Of a stretch of DNA of 23,390 nt, positions 1-12,600 are shown in pieces. How positions within the stretch are numbered: position 1 is the first letter of the stretch; each line of letters opens with the position of its first letter. This DNA is from Strongylocentrotus pallidus. Lineage: Eukaryota > Echinodermata > Echinoidea > Camarodonta > Strongylocentrotidae. A program made the translations under genes and the position numbers. The notes beneath the pieces are model-generated. The model ran no database searches and had not been told where the DNA came from. It saw nothing but the letters and a program-made list of their open reading frames with translations. The stretch covers positions 912,725-936,114 of the forward strand of contig JARBES010000114.1 in NCBI GenBank assembly GCA_030265145.1. Direction: 5' to 3'.

Positions 1-357
1 ATGCAGTGTTACATATAATATCTGGAATGTCATTAACATACAACAAGAACAATGTCGGCCCCAGCACGCTTCCTTGAGCTACGCCGCTGACAACTTCTGA
101 TGCACTCGATGGGGTACCGTTTATGACTACCCGCTGAGTTCTTCCAGTCAGGAAAGACTTGATCCATCTATGCAGATTACCTGTTATACCGTAGGCCTCT
201 ACTTTTTTCAGAAGTCTAGCATGTGGGACACTGTCAAAGGCCTTGCTGTAATCCAAGTAGATACAGTCAATACTTCCCTTGTTGTCTAATTCCTTTGTCC
301 AGGTTTCAGAAACATTTAGCAACTGTGTAGCACAAGATCTACTTCTTCAAAGATGAT
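1..357 (-). mobile_element. LINE reverse-transcriptase fragment, 5' truncated
   Basis: The minus strand, read from about 340 down to 1, gives a non-LTR retrotransposon reverse transcriptase. In order it shows RSCATQLLNV, YLDYSKAFDSVPHARLL (palm motif with the catalytic Asp region), GITGNLHRWIKSFLTGRTQ, and VAQGSVLGPTLFLLYVNDIP. The last motif normally reads VPQGSVLGP, so Pro is replaced by Ala here. The frame is open for over 100 codons to the window edge; the YADD box and the rest of the element lie outside. Upstream, near 345-355, the frame breaks at a stop and the match ends beside an A/T-rich stretch, as expected for a 5'-truncated insertion. The motifs fit the CR1/Jockey/Rex group; I cannot place it more finely. 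It lies in the intron before exon 1 of the antistasin gene. Confidence 0.85.
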
Positions 358-537
358 TAAAAAAAACAGTTTCTGTTATATATTTCGTTAAATTTTGTTA
401 ATTTTTTGTGTGTAATTCTTGTAAAATAGAACTTTCCTGGTTCCCTTGTTTAATGATTTGCATTTCTTTGCAATCATACATAGAAAAAATATTATAACCA
501 CTTTCAATACCGTTTGTTGTTTAACCTTGTTTCCTAG

Positions 538-660
538 ATGGCACTGATGAAATGTTCCTACCTCAGAAGACCCTGTGTCCAGCAACCCAATGTCCAGATG
601 GCTGTATGTTTGGTTCAGCCACTGACCAGTCAGGGTGTCCAACATGTGCTTGCCTAACAG
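538..660 (+). CDS. Exon 1: antistasin module
   Basis: 123 nt, acceptor ttcctag, donor gttagt, phase 1-1. The cysteine pattern is C-x4-C-x3-C-x10-C-x2-C-x-C with FGSATDQSG before Cys4. The residue after Cys2 is Pro. The first in-window exon starts with the last two bases of a codon, so an upstream exon must exist outside the window. Confidence 0.85.
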
Positions 661-3600
661 GTTAGTGTATTACTGGGACTGTTATTAGTGATTTTCTGAA
701 TAAAAAGACATTTGATGAATAAGCCACCTTGAGTTGTCTGGCTCATACAATATGAATTGTGTTACTGTGTGACTGAATATGGTGTTCATCTACTAGTGAA
801 TATGAATTTATGTTTAAAGTGATATTTTCCAGGAAGGTTGTCAATGTACAGTATTTATCAGGTTAATCTAAATCTTTGAGATTTTCCAACCCGCATGAAT
901 GGGTCAATTTCAAGAACTTGCTATAGGGGAAATTTGTGTGGCATTACTGTGTAGGCCTATGTTCTCATTTTATTGCTTTGAAAAAGACTTGAACAACTGA
1001 ACTATCATATCCCTTTAATAGCCATTCACCATTTCTTAACATGTCCTTGATTATCTTGTATCCTGTCTGTACCTTTGTTTCTTCCCCAGGTATCAGCACA
1101 GGTTTCTCAACCAATTGCATGTTCTTGAGGTGTCCATACGGATTTGCTACTGATGGTACAGGAAATAAAGTGTGTATATGTCGCCTGCCAGGTAATTTAT
1201 TTTGCAGTATTTTCGTAGATTTTAACCCATTTAGAATGTTGAACAATTTGTTTTGATAAAGAATTGTTATGTTTCTCTTCCTAAAATGGAAACATGAACT
1301 TGTCCTTTTATTGTGATGTCCCTTCCTACCGAAGATAATTTATACTTAATCTAAAACTGAAACAAACCATTTTAGCATTGAGGTTCCCTTTTATACCAAC
1401 CCAATTGAGTTATACATATCTGTTTAGTCTGTTTAGAATACCACGAGTACGCTATGTGCCACCATTTGTGACCGGTTCAGATTCTATATTAACATTGATA
1501 TCAATGAAAGTCTACTTGATAATATCTATTCAATGATATTAGTCTATTGCTCTTGATATACCCAAGGGTGTATAAGAAGATACATCAGCAATCAGATTTT
1601 CAAGTGTCAAATGGTCAAACATGTATGTGCGGAACCACGATGAGCGATTGGAAGGAAATACACACGTGGTCCGAATAATGCGTATAAATAAGTAGCGTGA
1701 TGGAAAATAATTGTGAACATGAATGTACGATAAAAGTAGGGCGAATGTAAGAGCTGCTACATATCCAAGGGTGTATATAAGAGGATACATCAGCAATCAG
1801 ACTTTCAAGTGTCAAATGGTCAAACGTGTATGTGTATGACGTTGGTATTGTAAAGTGATTATTGAATATGCGCCCCATGTTTTTACTTGTGTACTGCTCC
1901 CAGCTACAACATCATCTCAAGATTAAAGAAGAATACTAATGCCGACAAAGATTAACGGAAAGTAATCTTAATTTGAAACATTGACCAAAAACTTTGAATT
2001 TGTGAGACATTGTAGAGTAAGTGCCATGAGCGTCCCATCAGAGGCAGATACCGGTGCTATGCAAGAAGCCATCACCATCATCATGTTCTTTTATCAATTT
2101 TACATTAATTTGACTGAATTTTCTCTTCAATATTCCATTGAAAGCTCTTTGCCCGTCGATGGGACTCTGTGCTCTGGAGTGTGAGTTTGGAAGGCTATCA
2201 GATGCCAATGGATGTGACACTTGTGCATGTAAACCTGAGTTTGGTATGTTCAGATTCAAATTCAGTGTCGAGTTCATTTATTTATGTATGAAAAACATCA
2301 GTCATCATTGGTAGGAAATACAATGATGATATCTTTGTTATATTGTGCTCATATTCATCCTATTCCTATAATTCAATATTCTATATTTACCTAGAAAGTA
2401 AGGGACATTCTGATTAGTATGCTGGCTTTACATGAGTTGCCCTTTGATATTAAAGCATTCAAGTACGGTAATCATTTCTACAAGGTACTGATTTACCATC
2501 CCTGGGTTGAGAGTCGGAAATGTAGATTATTCTCTTGCCAAAGGACACAAGTGCTTCAGGTGGGACTCAGACTGCGAACCATTTGATACATACATGTACA
2601 TGTATCTGTAGCTTGGTGATGTATCCAATAAATGATGACACACTGAAGAAAATGGTATTGATTTTGTTACTGCTTTATCTAAGACAATAGTTTCATTTAA
2701 GGTGGTTCATGTGCCAGGATTGGAGTCAAGTATTGATAAAGTCTTTATCATTCAGAAGTGTATACTCAAGATTGTAAACAGTAAAAGTAAATGGCATTTT
2801 AATGGAAATATACAAGGTTCTTTTGACTTTTTTATATAGATATAGGAAAGCAATTCAATTTTTTAACAAACACAGTATTCCCAGCAGTTGTTAGATACCT
2901 GCTTTTTTATTTTATTGAAATAAATGGTTGCTACAGGACGATTTATTAAAAAAAATTCTTCATGCTATCTCTAGATGTTAATGAATGTCCAGTCCTGACA
3001 ACAGCCAACTGCCCAGAACTGGACATGTGTGCCTACGGTCTGGCCTCAACATCACCCAATGGTTGTGAGATTTGTGTATGTAAGACACCAGGTTAGTGCC
3101 TCTATTATCCAATAATCCCATTTTTTACATGTACTTAAAAATCACTGTATTGTAAATAGAGAAATAGAACTTGCTACATTTTTTTGTTTCATTACTATAT
3201 TGTGTTTGAAGCCTAGAATTTAAAACATGAAATCAAGCTTTAAAATCCTTATATTGGCAACATATTGAGAGATTCAAATTCATTGTTTTTTGATCGATAT
3301 TCCCCATTTTTTCATCATTTTTAAAATGAATTTGTTATATCCGTGAACATTGCTTTTATCGCCATATACAAGAATAAAAGAACCATGGTGAAACATTTAC
3401 TCATGGAGTGTTATTTGTGTTACATGCTCGTATCTTCGTGGCAGCAAAAGTGTTGAATAGAATGTGTCCAAATAGACACCACAGTTTTTAAAAGGCTATT
3501 GCTGACATCATCATTTCTCCCTCAGTGACAGACTGCCCACCCTTGAGGCGAGAGGCCTGCCAGCTTAGATGTCGGAGGGGGTTCGCCACAGATGAGAACG

Positions 3601-6600
3601 GCTGTGAAATGTGCATATGTACAAAATCAGGTAAATGTCAATGGCAGAGGATTCCCCCGAAATCAGTGCCTGTTCAGATTAATTTGAATTGAATTACTTG
3701 ATTAAACTTTGATGTATAAAGAGTTGCTTCACCTGTTTGATAAATCCTTTTTACAGAAATAATATACAAATAATAAAAATAAAATGTTCGGTTCCAGTAT
3801 CCTAAATATATTTTTCAAAATAGCTGGGCTTTTCACTTGTTCTAGTAATCTGTACCAATGAAACACAATTAAATTTAAGACTTTCATAATGACAAGAGTT
3901 TAACGTAATTTCCATTATCACTAACACTTTAATACAAGGCAAATATGGAGTAACAGTCAAAACTGGCGCATACTCAAAAACATATTGCCTACAAAAAAGA
4001 TATTAATGAAATGAATATAATTAAAAACATGAATTCATTACAGACAAAAATATTATTGCTGAAATCTTGAATAAAAACTTGTAATGAATTTGCACAGAAT
4101 CTAGCACAGGGTACTCAAATTTTGGTAAATAATGTAGATAAAATGAATACAGAGTTTTAGACGGATAAGAGTTTTGTTTTCGAAGAAAAAAAAGAAGAGT
4201 TTGTACTTCAGGAATTGCATCAACTTGATGTTAAAAAAGCATGTGGCATCGATGGACTGCAACTGAAATTATTGAAGAAGTCTAATCCCGCTGTCTGGTT
4301 AACGGCATGTAGTCGTTATTAATCCACTGTGCCCCTGTTTGTTTCCGGTGGACCGTGACATACAGGGCGTGTTTATCACTTACTTCCTGAAACGCAGCTT
4401 GTTCAACATGTTCAACATCCTTGTCAGATTCAAATTCAGACCAGTCTATTTTATTCAAATCTTCATTAAAATATTGTTCGTCAAAAGTTCTAAATGATCG
4501 GAACCTGCTTATTTGAGGTTTTAGTAATGCAATGTTTCAATTTATTACCAAGTAAACCAAAGAGTGATCGCTGATTCCAAGTGATTGAACTGCAGATTTA
4601 AAACAAGTTATTGCATCAGAAACCAGTATTAACTCAATTGGTGTCTTACTATTGGGGGAAATACGGGTATAGTCATTGATCATTTGACGCATACTGAAAT
4701 TGATACGCAATTCATCTACTCTATCTAATAAGCGGTTGCTTGTCATCATATTACAATTAAAGTCACCAAAGATAATAATGTTATTTGTGACAGAAAATAA
4801 ATTATCTATATTTTGTTCAAGTATATTAAAGAAAAGAGTTGCATCACTGAATGTTTTTCTATATAATACTCCCACAAAATAGGAACTGCTTTGTTCCCTT
4901 TTTATTTCTAACTACATCAGTTCAATCTCATAACATTCCAAATCTTCTCTTCTTAAGTAAGATATATTTTCCTTTATGTAGTAACCCACTCCTCCTCCAA
5001 CTGACCCTCTATGTTTACCCACACATTTATATCCAGGCACATAATTGATTTCATTCTTACATAATGTCATCGTTTAACCATGTGTCGGACAAACTAAACA
5101 AATCGTATACTTGTCAAAAAATACTGAACATCAATCACTTTATTTCTTAAGCTTTCAATTCAATTCAATTCTGGTTTATTGTAAATAAAAACATGCTGAA
5201 TAAAAAGTCAAGAGACTCATACGATTCAGTTTACAAATTATAAATACATACAAGAATATAAGAAATCAATACTTTTAGCAATCTGCATATAAATAACTGA
5301 TTCTAATTAACTAAACAACTAATGTCAAATAATCGTAAAATAAAAACATGTTGTAATTATTCAGTTATAACATTTAAATATTAAAATATGTTGTCACCAT
5401 TTTCTAAATGTTATATTCAATTTTTTCATATAATTTTAAATTAATAAGTAATCTTTTTTTAAGCTAGTTAACATTTCTTTTAGACAAATATTTCTATATA
5501 GATGATTACTACAAGAGATATTATAATACAAAATATCCTTCCCCTTGCCATTGTGAGTTCCCAGGATTAAGTCCTTAACACTGTAGCATGAATGAGGTAG
5601 TTTCTATTCACTCCAAAGGTTTACAGCAGGTTTTACAGACACTGCTTACATGTAAGTCAAAATGGTAGACTTTGTAGAAATCAACTGGCGATGCTTCACA
5701 ATATTTTAGCTACAAAGTTTAGCAAAATCCAACAGCGTCAGTCCACAAAATTTGTCTAGATGATGCCTGACTACTATATTAACAAGTTTACAGTATCAGA
5801 TAAGAAAGACAAACTCAAATATTCACTAAATCCTTATACTTGAAGAGAGCTGTTTGGGGGTCAACCGTACAGGTGCACACACCACAACTTCAGCTTCTGA
5901 TAATTTTCCATATGGAAATTCACCATATTACTTATTTCTCCTGTACCCTTATTTTGATCATCTTTATCACAATTATTGTTTCCTGCAGATGTAGATGGCT
6001 CATCATTTTCGTTACAAGCATCATCCCAAAATGATTGTACCTGTAACAAACATTTACGGCATTACCCATCTACAAAATGCTTGAGTGGATCGTTATATTT
6101 ACATAATGGAACCCATTCTTCACGCTTTGTACATGCAAGAGCTTTTTGATTTTGTTTCACTGGCTTACTACAACAAACACATGGAAACCTAATCCCCATA
6201 TCAAGACATGAAAATAAACATATAAAAATACCAAAAAATCCCTGTAAAAGATGCTAAAAAGCTAATTGGAGAATATTTATAGTGTATTAAAATAACAGCT
6301 GATGAAATCGAACTGAATACGATTTATCAAAGAAAGCTTTTTCTATCAAAAAAAATACAAGAATAATAGTGTACAAGCTGAAAATTATGGCATAAAAGTT
6401 CTGCTAATTGGTCAGCTAGTTCGTACTACACGTTCACTGAACTGTTCACAAGGAACTAAGGTCATTCTCACTCTGGATTATTCTATTTATCGTTTTCCCA
6501 TTAGTGGTTGTTATTCTTGCTATTACCCGGCCATTGCTGGACCATGTTGTTTGCACATTCTTATTCTTCTTTGCGCTGTTGAGTAGATGCAGATTATTTT

Positions 6601-9600
6601 TTGTCAGTTGTTCCTGGATTACGACTTGAGTCCCTTTCAGATGATGACGACGACGAGAAATGACTGCGTAACAACTTTTGTAGGGGACAAATTTCACAAC
6701 GATCTGGCGAGGTTGCTTTTGTGCCAGTTTCCCTTTTTTCTCCGCTGGCGTCTTGTTTGGGTAACCCAACCGATGCGAGCGGTCAATGTCCTGTTTGGAG
6801 ATCTCCAATCCCAGTTGGTTGCGAGTGGGACTCTTTTGTCCTCATCCTCCTCCTCCTGCACACCGAAGAATTGTAAACGGTTTCTGCGTGAATACTGCTC
6901 CAAATTCTCTGTTGATAGATTATTAATTGTCGTATTTGATCCTCTACAATTGTAGAGAGGCTAGTAATCCCTTTGGCTTGTTCTCTATGTTGTACTGCAA
7001 TATTCATCAATCTCTTCTCCTGATCATTCAAGCGATCACAAAGTTTTCAAATTCTTCCTTCACTGCCTCATGTATGATCACATTGATGTTCTTATTAAGT
7101 AGCTCTTTATTTTCCTTTTGAAAGCGTGAGAACATGTCCTTGATGAGCTTGTTGGTGACGTCATCTACATGGCCATTTTGCATGGCCATTTTGGAAAGTG
7201 AGTTCCAACTGACTATCAGAAAATATATATATGTTCTCAATAATTATAAACAAAGAAAACGTTAGATTCATCAAAACTTCACTCAATACGAGAAATCAAT
7301 ATGTTTGTGATAGAGTTCCAACAAACTCTGATGTGTAGACGAGTATACTCAAAGTTGAAACTGCTATTTTTATGAGTCTAATAAGTCATTCAGGATCATT
7401 GATATATTCAGATATTATTTTGAAATAACTTCAGAAGATATCAGAAATAAGAAAGTTAGCTTGTATGCAGTATAAATATAACCAGATGTTTGTATAGACA
7501 CTCGCATTCAGAGAACAGAGCAGAGTATATATATATATTTGGAACAATAATGCTTACAGTGTATGGGTCCATGCAGGTGAAGTTCACGTTGACATCAACT
7601 AACCGTACATGGATATGACAGCAACATTCACAGGTTCTCTAGTGATCATTTATACAAAAGATAGTCCTTATTTTGTGTATTTCCCAAACATCACAATCAT
7701 CCAGCTTAGTCCATACTTGTAAAAAGCTCATATCAGGTAGAAGATTATGGTAATCGCTGAGCCAAAGCAGAACCTTTAGCTGAAGAAAGTTAGAGAGTTT
7801 GCACTGTTGCACTCAAATACAGTTACAGCCGGTCAAGGAGTCCTGGACTTTTTGAAGAAACAAATTGGTTTACATTCCTTTTTTTAAAAGAATATCATTT
7901 CACATACAGTATAAAAAAGAATGAAGTGTAATTTGTATTATAAAACTAAAAACAGCAGATAAAGTGTGTACTATTTTCAATTCAATTTTTTTTTTCAATT
8001 CAATTTTATTTCACATCTCTTTAAGAATACATCAGAAGGTATACAAACAAATCAGTATAAATTAAACAATAACGATATAAAAACATTCATTGACATGGTA
8101 CTATGAAAAAAGGATGAAGGATGGTGGATGCGCGGGATCAACAAAGGCCATTGGCCTGTCAAGGCTGATCCCCCATATTACCACCCTTCAAGAGAAATAC
8201 ATTATACAACAAATATTAAAAAACAACAATCAAACAAGCTGTTAAAAATCAAATTGGTTTAAAATGTCATACATTTGCCTTTCTCTCAATGTACATTCAG
8301 ATGATGAGTGCACCACGCTTGTGTCCAGTAAAACCTGCAACAAGACTTGCCTATTTGGATTGGCAACAGATTCAGATGGTTGCCAGATTTGTTCTTGCAA
8401 GATCCCTGGTGAGTTTAACCTTTGTATTCCATGATATAACTGTGAGAGACTAAAATTGAGTGAACTTTTAGCTCATAGATTTCATTTTGTGTAAGAAATG
8501 GGGCAATTCCTATTTGTCCATGTCTGCTGTCTTAAATGTCTATTGAAAGAAATATCCTGCTCTAATAGCTGAAGAAAAGAAATGGAAAGTGCAGAATGTG
8601 ATTGAATTTATCATAGCAGGGAATCAACCATTTTGGTTGATTCACATCTTATAATCTATGGTAATGATGTTTATGATATCATATGGGTATTTTCATAGGG
8701 CTCGTTTCCACTATGCAAGGTCAAGGCACCCCCACAGCACCTGGCTACCAATGTCAATGCTCATGGCATTCAAAGAATTCCTCCCTCCAGTACGCATTTA
8801 ACACCTGGGTTGAGAGTGGCAATGTTTTGCCAAATGACACTAGTGCCATGTCAAGGGTTGATCCTATGACCTTTGCATATCTAGTCAAGTGTTTAAACCA
8901 ATATTTTTCATTGGATATTGTATCACACTGTATTTCTTGTTAATCTGAACAGCTGTGCTACCTCTAAAGGATCCATTTCAGATCCAGGCATTGATGGTCA
9001 CACCTTGCCCACCTGTCACAGCAGAAAAGTGCGCCCTCGTGTGTTCCGAGGGTTATGCCACAGATCATGGCTGTGAGATCTGTGCCTGTCAACATTCAGG
9101 TGAACTTAAATAATTGACCTTCAAAAATCTTTTACCAACATTATGAACAATATTAATAATGTTTAGACTAAGAAAACATACATGTATGTACCAGAAATTA
9201 TGTAATAATGTAGAAAGATGTTTTGTTCCTAAAATATTGTCTGCACCTAATCTGAAACATACATAAATGATAAACATATGTTAACCATAGTCGCTTTCTA
9301 AGCCTCCTATACTGGTGACATAGCAAAGAGAGAACATGTTATATTATAGAGGAAAAGCAGTAATGTTTAAAATCAACCTAAACATGTATGCCTAGCATTC
9401 TATAGATAAACCATTGAGGAGTATGAAAGAAATAAAAGATAGCATGGAACCCCATACAGCTGTTCATCAAGAGCATCACATGTGTTTGTGTTTGGTACAC
9501 TCTAAGAAACTGGGCCGTGTTTGGTTAGTAAGCAGCAGTGGCCTAGCTACGTGGGGGGGGGGGGGGGGGGGCCCCCCCCCCCAACCCCCGGAAAAAGTGT

Positions 9601-12600
9601 ATCTACTTTCACTTTAAAATGCAAAATGTTCCAACTTCATAGGGGCAAGGGGTATGTCCCTTCCCGACCTAGTCAATCTTGACATCCCAAGTATACATAG
9701 TTGTATACAAGGGATGGAGAACAAATCCTCTGAGAATTTTGGATTGGGGTGATGCAAACTCTTTAAATCCTAGAAAGGTGCCTTAATTAAAAAAAGGATG
9801 AAAAAAGCTGATCTAGTAGACTAAATACTCATGCTCCCCCAATATCTGAGCCCATGCTATGCCATTGGTAAGCAGTAATAATCAAATCCATAATTTACCA
9901 GATGGCATTTTCCAATCTAAAATATGAATACACGTGTACATACTTGTAAAGATATTGGCAAAGTGAGTACTGTATTTTATGTAGGTATTTTGCTCCCTGG
10001 ACCAGAGAATATTTCAGTTTTGCCATGATTGATTTAAAATTGTAATAATCAGCTTAAGTTTTTTCTATATTTTGATTACTTCAAAATTTCACATATTTAA
10101 TGAATGCAGTGCATGTGCTTCTCCCAGTCTTCTTTTGAAACAAATTTGTTTTCACATTCATTTACCGTACTATCTATGAAATACAAATTTATGTACTTTT
10201 ATTTCCAGATGGATGTCCAGCCCTCAATGTCCAGCAATGTCCACTATTAGCTAGCTGCCCTTATGGACTCTCTACTGACCGACATGGCTGCCAGGCATGT
10301 AGCTGTCGACAGCCGATTGCCTGCCTCCCAGTCTCTTTCCAGAACTGTTCAATACACTGCCCCCGTGGTCGAGCGACTGACAGTGATGGTTGTGAAGTAT
10401 GTACATGCAGGAATACAAGTAAGTTGGGTGTTTGCTACTTTAAATTGCACGTTCTGTCCATAACACATTTATTTTTCTTTGAACTTCCGCAATATGTTAT
10501 GGACACCTTTTCTTATGGCAAGAAACTCTCTTCCTCTGGACTGTCACACTTCTGCCACTTTATTGTTGTTTCTTGTATCTACCTTTCTCTCCCCCTCTCT
10601 ACTTGTTTCTCTCCTTCATATTATTGTATGACTATGATATATGGATAGATTTGTAAGTTATTTTGTCTTTTATTATTTTACCTTGTAAACTCCATTCAGC
10701 CCATTCAGCCCATGGGCTGCCATGTGGAATTATTTGTAAATAAAAACCAATACTACTACTATATATACTATTTTTGGGGACTGCAAAAATGTGTTGTTGT
10801 TCAAGTTGTTTATCAACAATTCTGCAGTATGAAATTTTTGCCGAATTCAACCAATCGCAACCTTCCTGAAAGTGTCATGAAAGTATCACAAAATATTTTT
10901 AAACTGGTTTGATGATTCCTTCAGACCACAGATCAGATTTTTTAAAACATGGAGAGCTTTCATGAAAGTGTCACAGAAGAATGTTGAACCAGTTTGACAG
11001 NNNNNNNNNNNNNNNNNNNNNNNNNNNNNNNNNNNNNNNNNNNNNNNNNNNNNNNNNNNNNNNNNNNNNNNNNNNNNNNNNNNNNNNNNNNNNNNNNNNN
11101 GAGCTTTTTGATTTTGTTTCACTGGCTTACTACAACAAACACATGGAAACCTAATCCCCATATCAAGACATGAAAATCAACATTAATTAAAGTAAATAAA
11201 AGTGAAATACCAATCTAGAAGTTTTTACCCAAAAATCCCTGTAAAAGATGCTAAAACGTCAAATTGGAGAAAATTTATAGTTTATTAAAATTACAGCTGA
11301 TCAAATTGAATACGATTCATCAAAGAAAGCTTTTTCTATCATAATTAATACAAGAATAACAGCTAGTTCATACTTTACGTTCACTGTACTGTTCACAAGG
11401 AACGGAGGTCATTCTCACTCCAGATTATTCTATTCATCGTTTTCCCATTAGTGGTCGTTATTCTTGCTATTATCCGGCCATCGCTGGACCATCCTGTTTG
11501 CATATTCTTATTCTTCTTTGCGCTGTTGAGTAGATGCAGATTATTGTTTAGTTGTTCCTGGATTACGACCCGAGTCCCTTTCAGGCGACGACGACGAGAA
11601 ATAAATGCGTAGCAAGTTTTGTAGGAGACAAATTTCACAACGATCGTGCGAGGTCGCTTTTTGTGACGGTGTCCCATTTTTCTCTGCTGGCGTCTTGTTG
11701 GGGTTACCCAACCGATGTGAGCTGTCAATGTCCTGTTTGGAGATCTACAATCCCAGTTGGTCGCGAGTGATCTTACATATGATGTCATCTGGGACTTCAT
11801 TGTCCTCATCCTCCTGCACACTGAAGAATTGTAAACAGTTTCTGCGCGAATACTGCTCCAAATCCTCTGTTGATAGACGCAGATTATTAATTATTGCTCG
11901 TTGATCCTCTACAATTGTAGAGAGGCAAGTAATCTCTTTGGCTTGCTCTCTATTATCTACTTCAATATCCATCAATCTCTTCTCCTGATTATTCAAGCGA
12001 TCAAGAAGTTTTTCAAATTCTTCCTTCATCGCCTCATGTATGATCACATTGATACCTTGGAAATATACCTTGGAAGTAGGCATTTAAAGTTAAAAACTTA
12101 TTTGCCTCTCGTTGACATTCGGATGAAGAATCCATATTTTGACACATGTTTAGTGGCGCTATACAGCAATTGACGAACATGGACAAGCGAAGGACTCCTC
12201 TGGGTCAAATTGATCTTTTCTTGACGACCAAAATTTCAACAAATTGGAATTAAAGCTGTGTAGTGACGTGCTCTCCACAACTACAGAGGAGAGGTTGTTC
12301 CATTCATTGATACATCTCTGTACTTATTAAGTAGCTTTTTATTTTCCTTTTGAAAGCGTGAGAACATGTCGTTGATGAGCTTGTTGGTGACGTCATCTAC
12401 ATGGCCATTTTGCATCGCCATGTTGGAAAGTGAGTTCCAACTGACTATCAGAAAATATATATATGTTCTCAATAATTATAAACAAAGAAAACGTTAGATT
12501 CATCAAAACTTCACTCAATACGAGAAATCAATATGTTTGTGATAGAGTTCCAACAAACTCTGATGTGTAGACGAGTATACTCAAAGTTGAAACTGCTATT

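Larger units (their letters stand above)
3950..7860 (-). mobile_element. Two-ORF LINE (CR1/Jockey group), rearranged and nested
   Basis: A minus-strand non-LTR retrotransposon fills most of intron 5. Reading the minus strand from right to left there is a putative 5' untranslated region (7860-7190), ORF1 with coiled coil and RNA-binding-like domain (7189-6446), ORF2 start with a PHD-like zinc finger (6199-5861), a foreign LINE end (5850-5153), then the endonuclease and linker (5152-4319). The expected continuation into reverse transcriptase is found in opposite orientation at about 3955-4318. Frames are broken in several places, so the copy is dead. The 5' part recurs at 11101-13095 in the tandem duplicate. 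The outer limits are estimates; no target-site duplication was identified. Confidence 0.7.
6141..11000 (+). repeat. Tandem duplicate copy A (exons 6-8 cassette)
   Basis: The sequence from about 6141 to the gap matches 11101 onwards. Corresponding points are 6141/11101, exon 6 8301/13532, exon 7 8953/14200, exon 8 10209/15162 and 10881/15864. The changing offset is mainly due to a 269-bp LINE end private to copy B and a 332-bp hAT element private to copy A. Introns and exons align in the same order and orientation. In the non-coding stretch 8690-8950, which I compared by eye, mismatch is roughly one in ten. The true left end of the duplicated unit is hidden by the gap in front of copy B. Confidence 0.9.

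Noticed and set aside
388-645. Minus-strand open frame of 85 codons
   Set aside because: It is the antisense of exon 1 plus intron, and has no recognisable domain.
1761-1833. TATA-like word in the direct repeat as a promoter or as part of a terminal repeat of a larger element
   Set aside because: No transcript start signal, coding region or element ends were found around it, so there is nothing beyond the short word.
8683-8943. Plus-strand open frame of 86 codons before exon 7
   Set aside because: It overlaps a dispersed-repeat remnant. The homologous stretch in copy B is disrupted by replaced sequence, so no coding constraint is visible.
9553-9582. G19/C11 run as a functional G-quadruplex or promoter element
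   Set aside because: It lies inside a transposon and such runs are prone to sequencing error. There is no supporting context.
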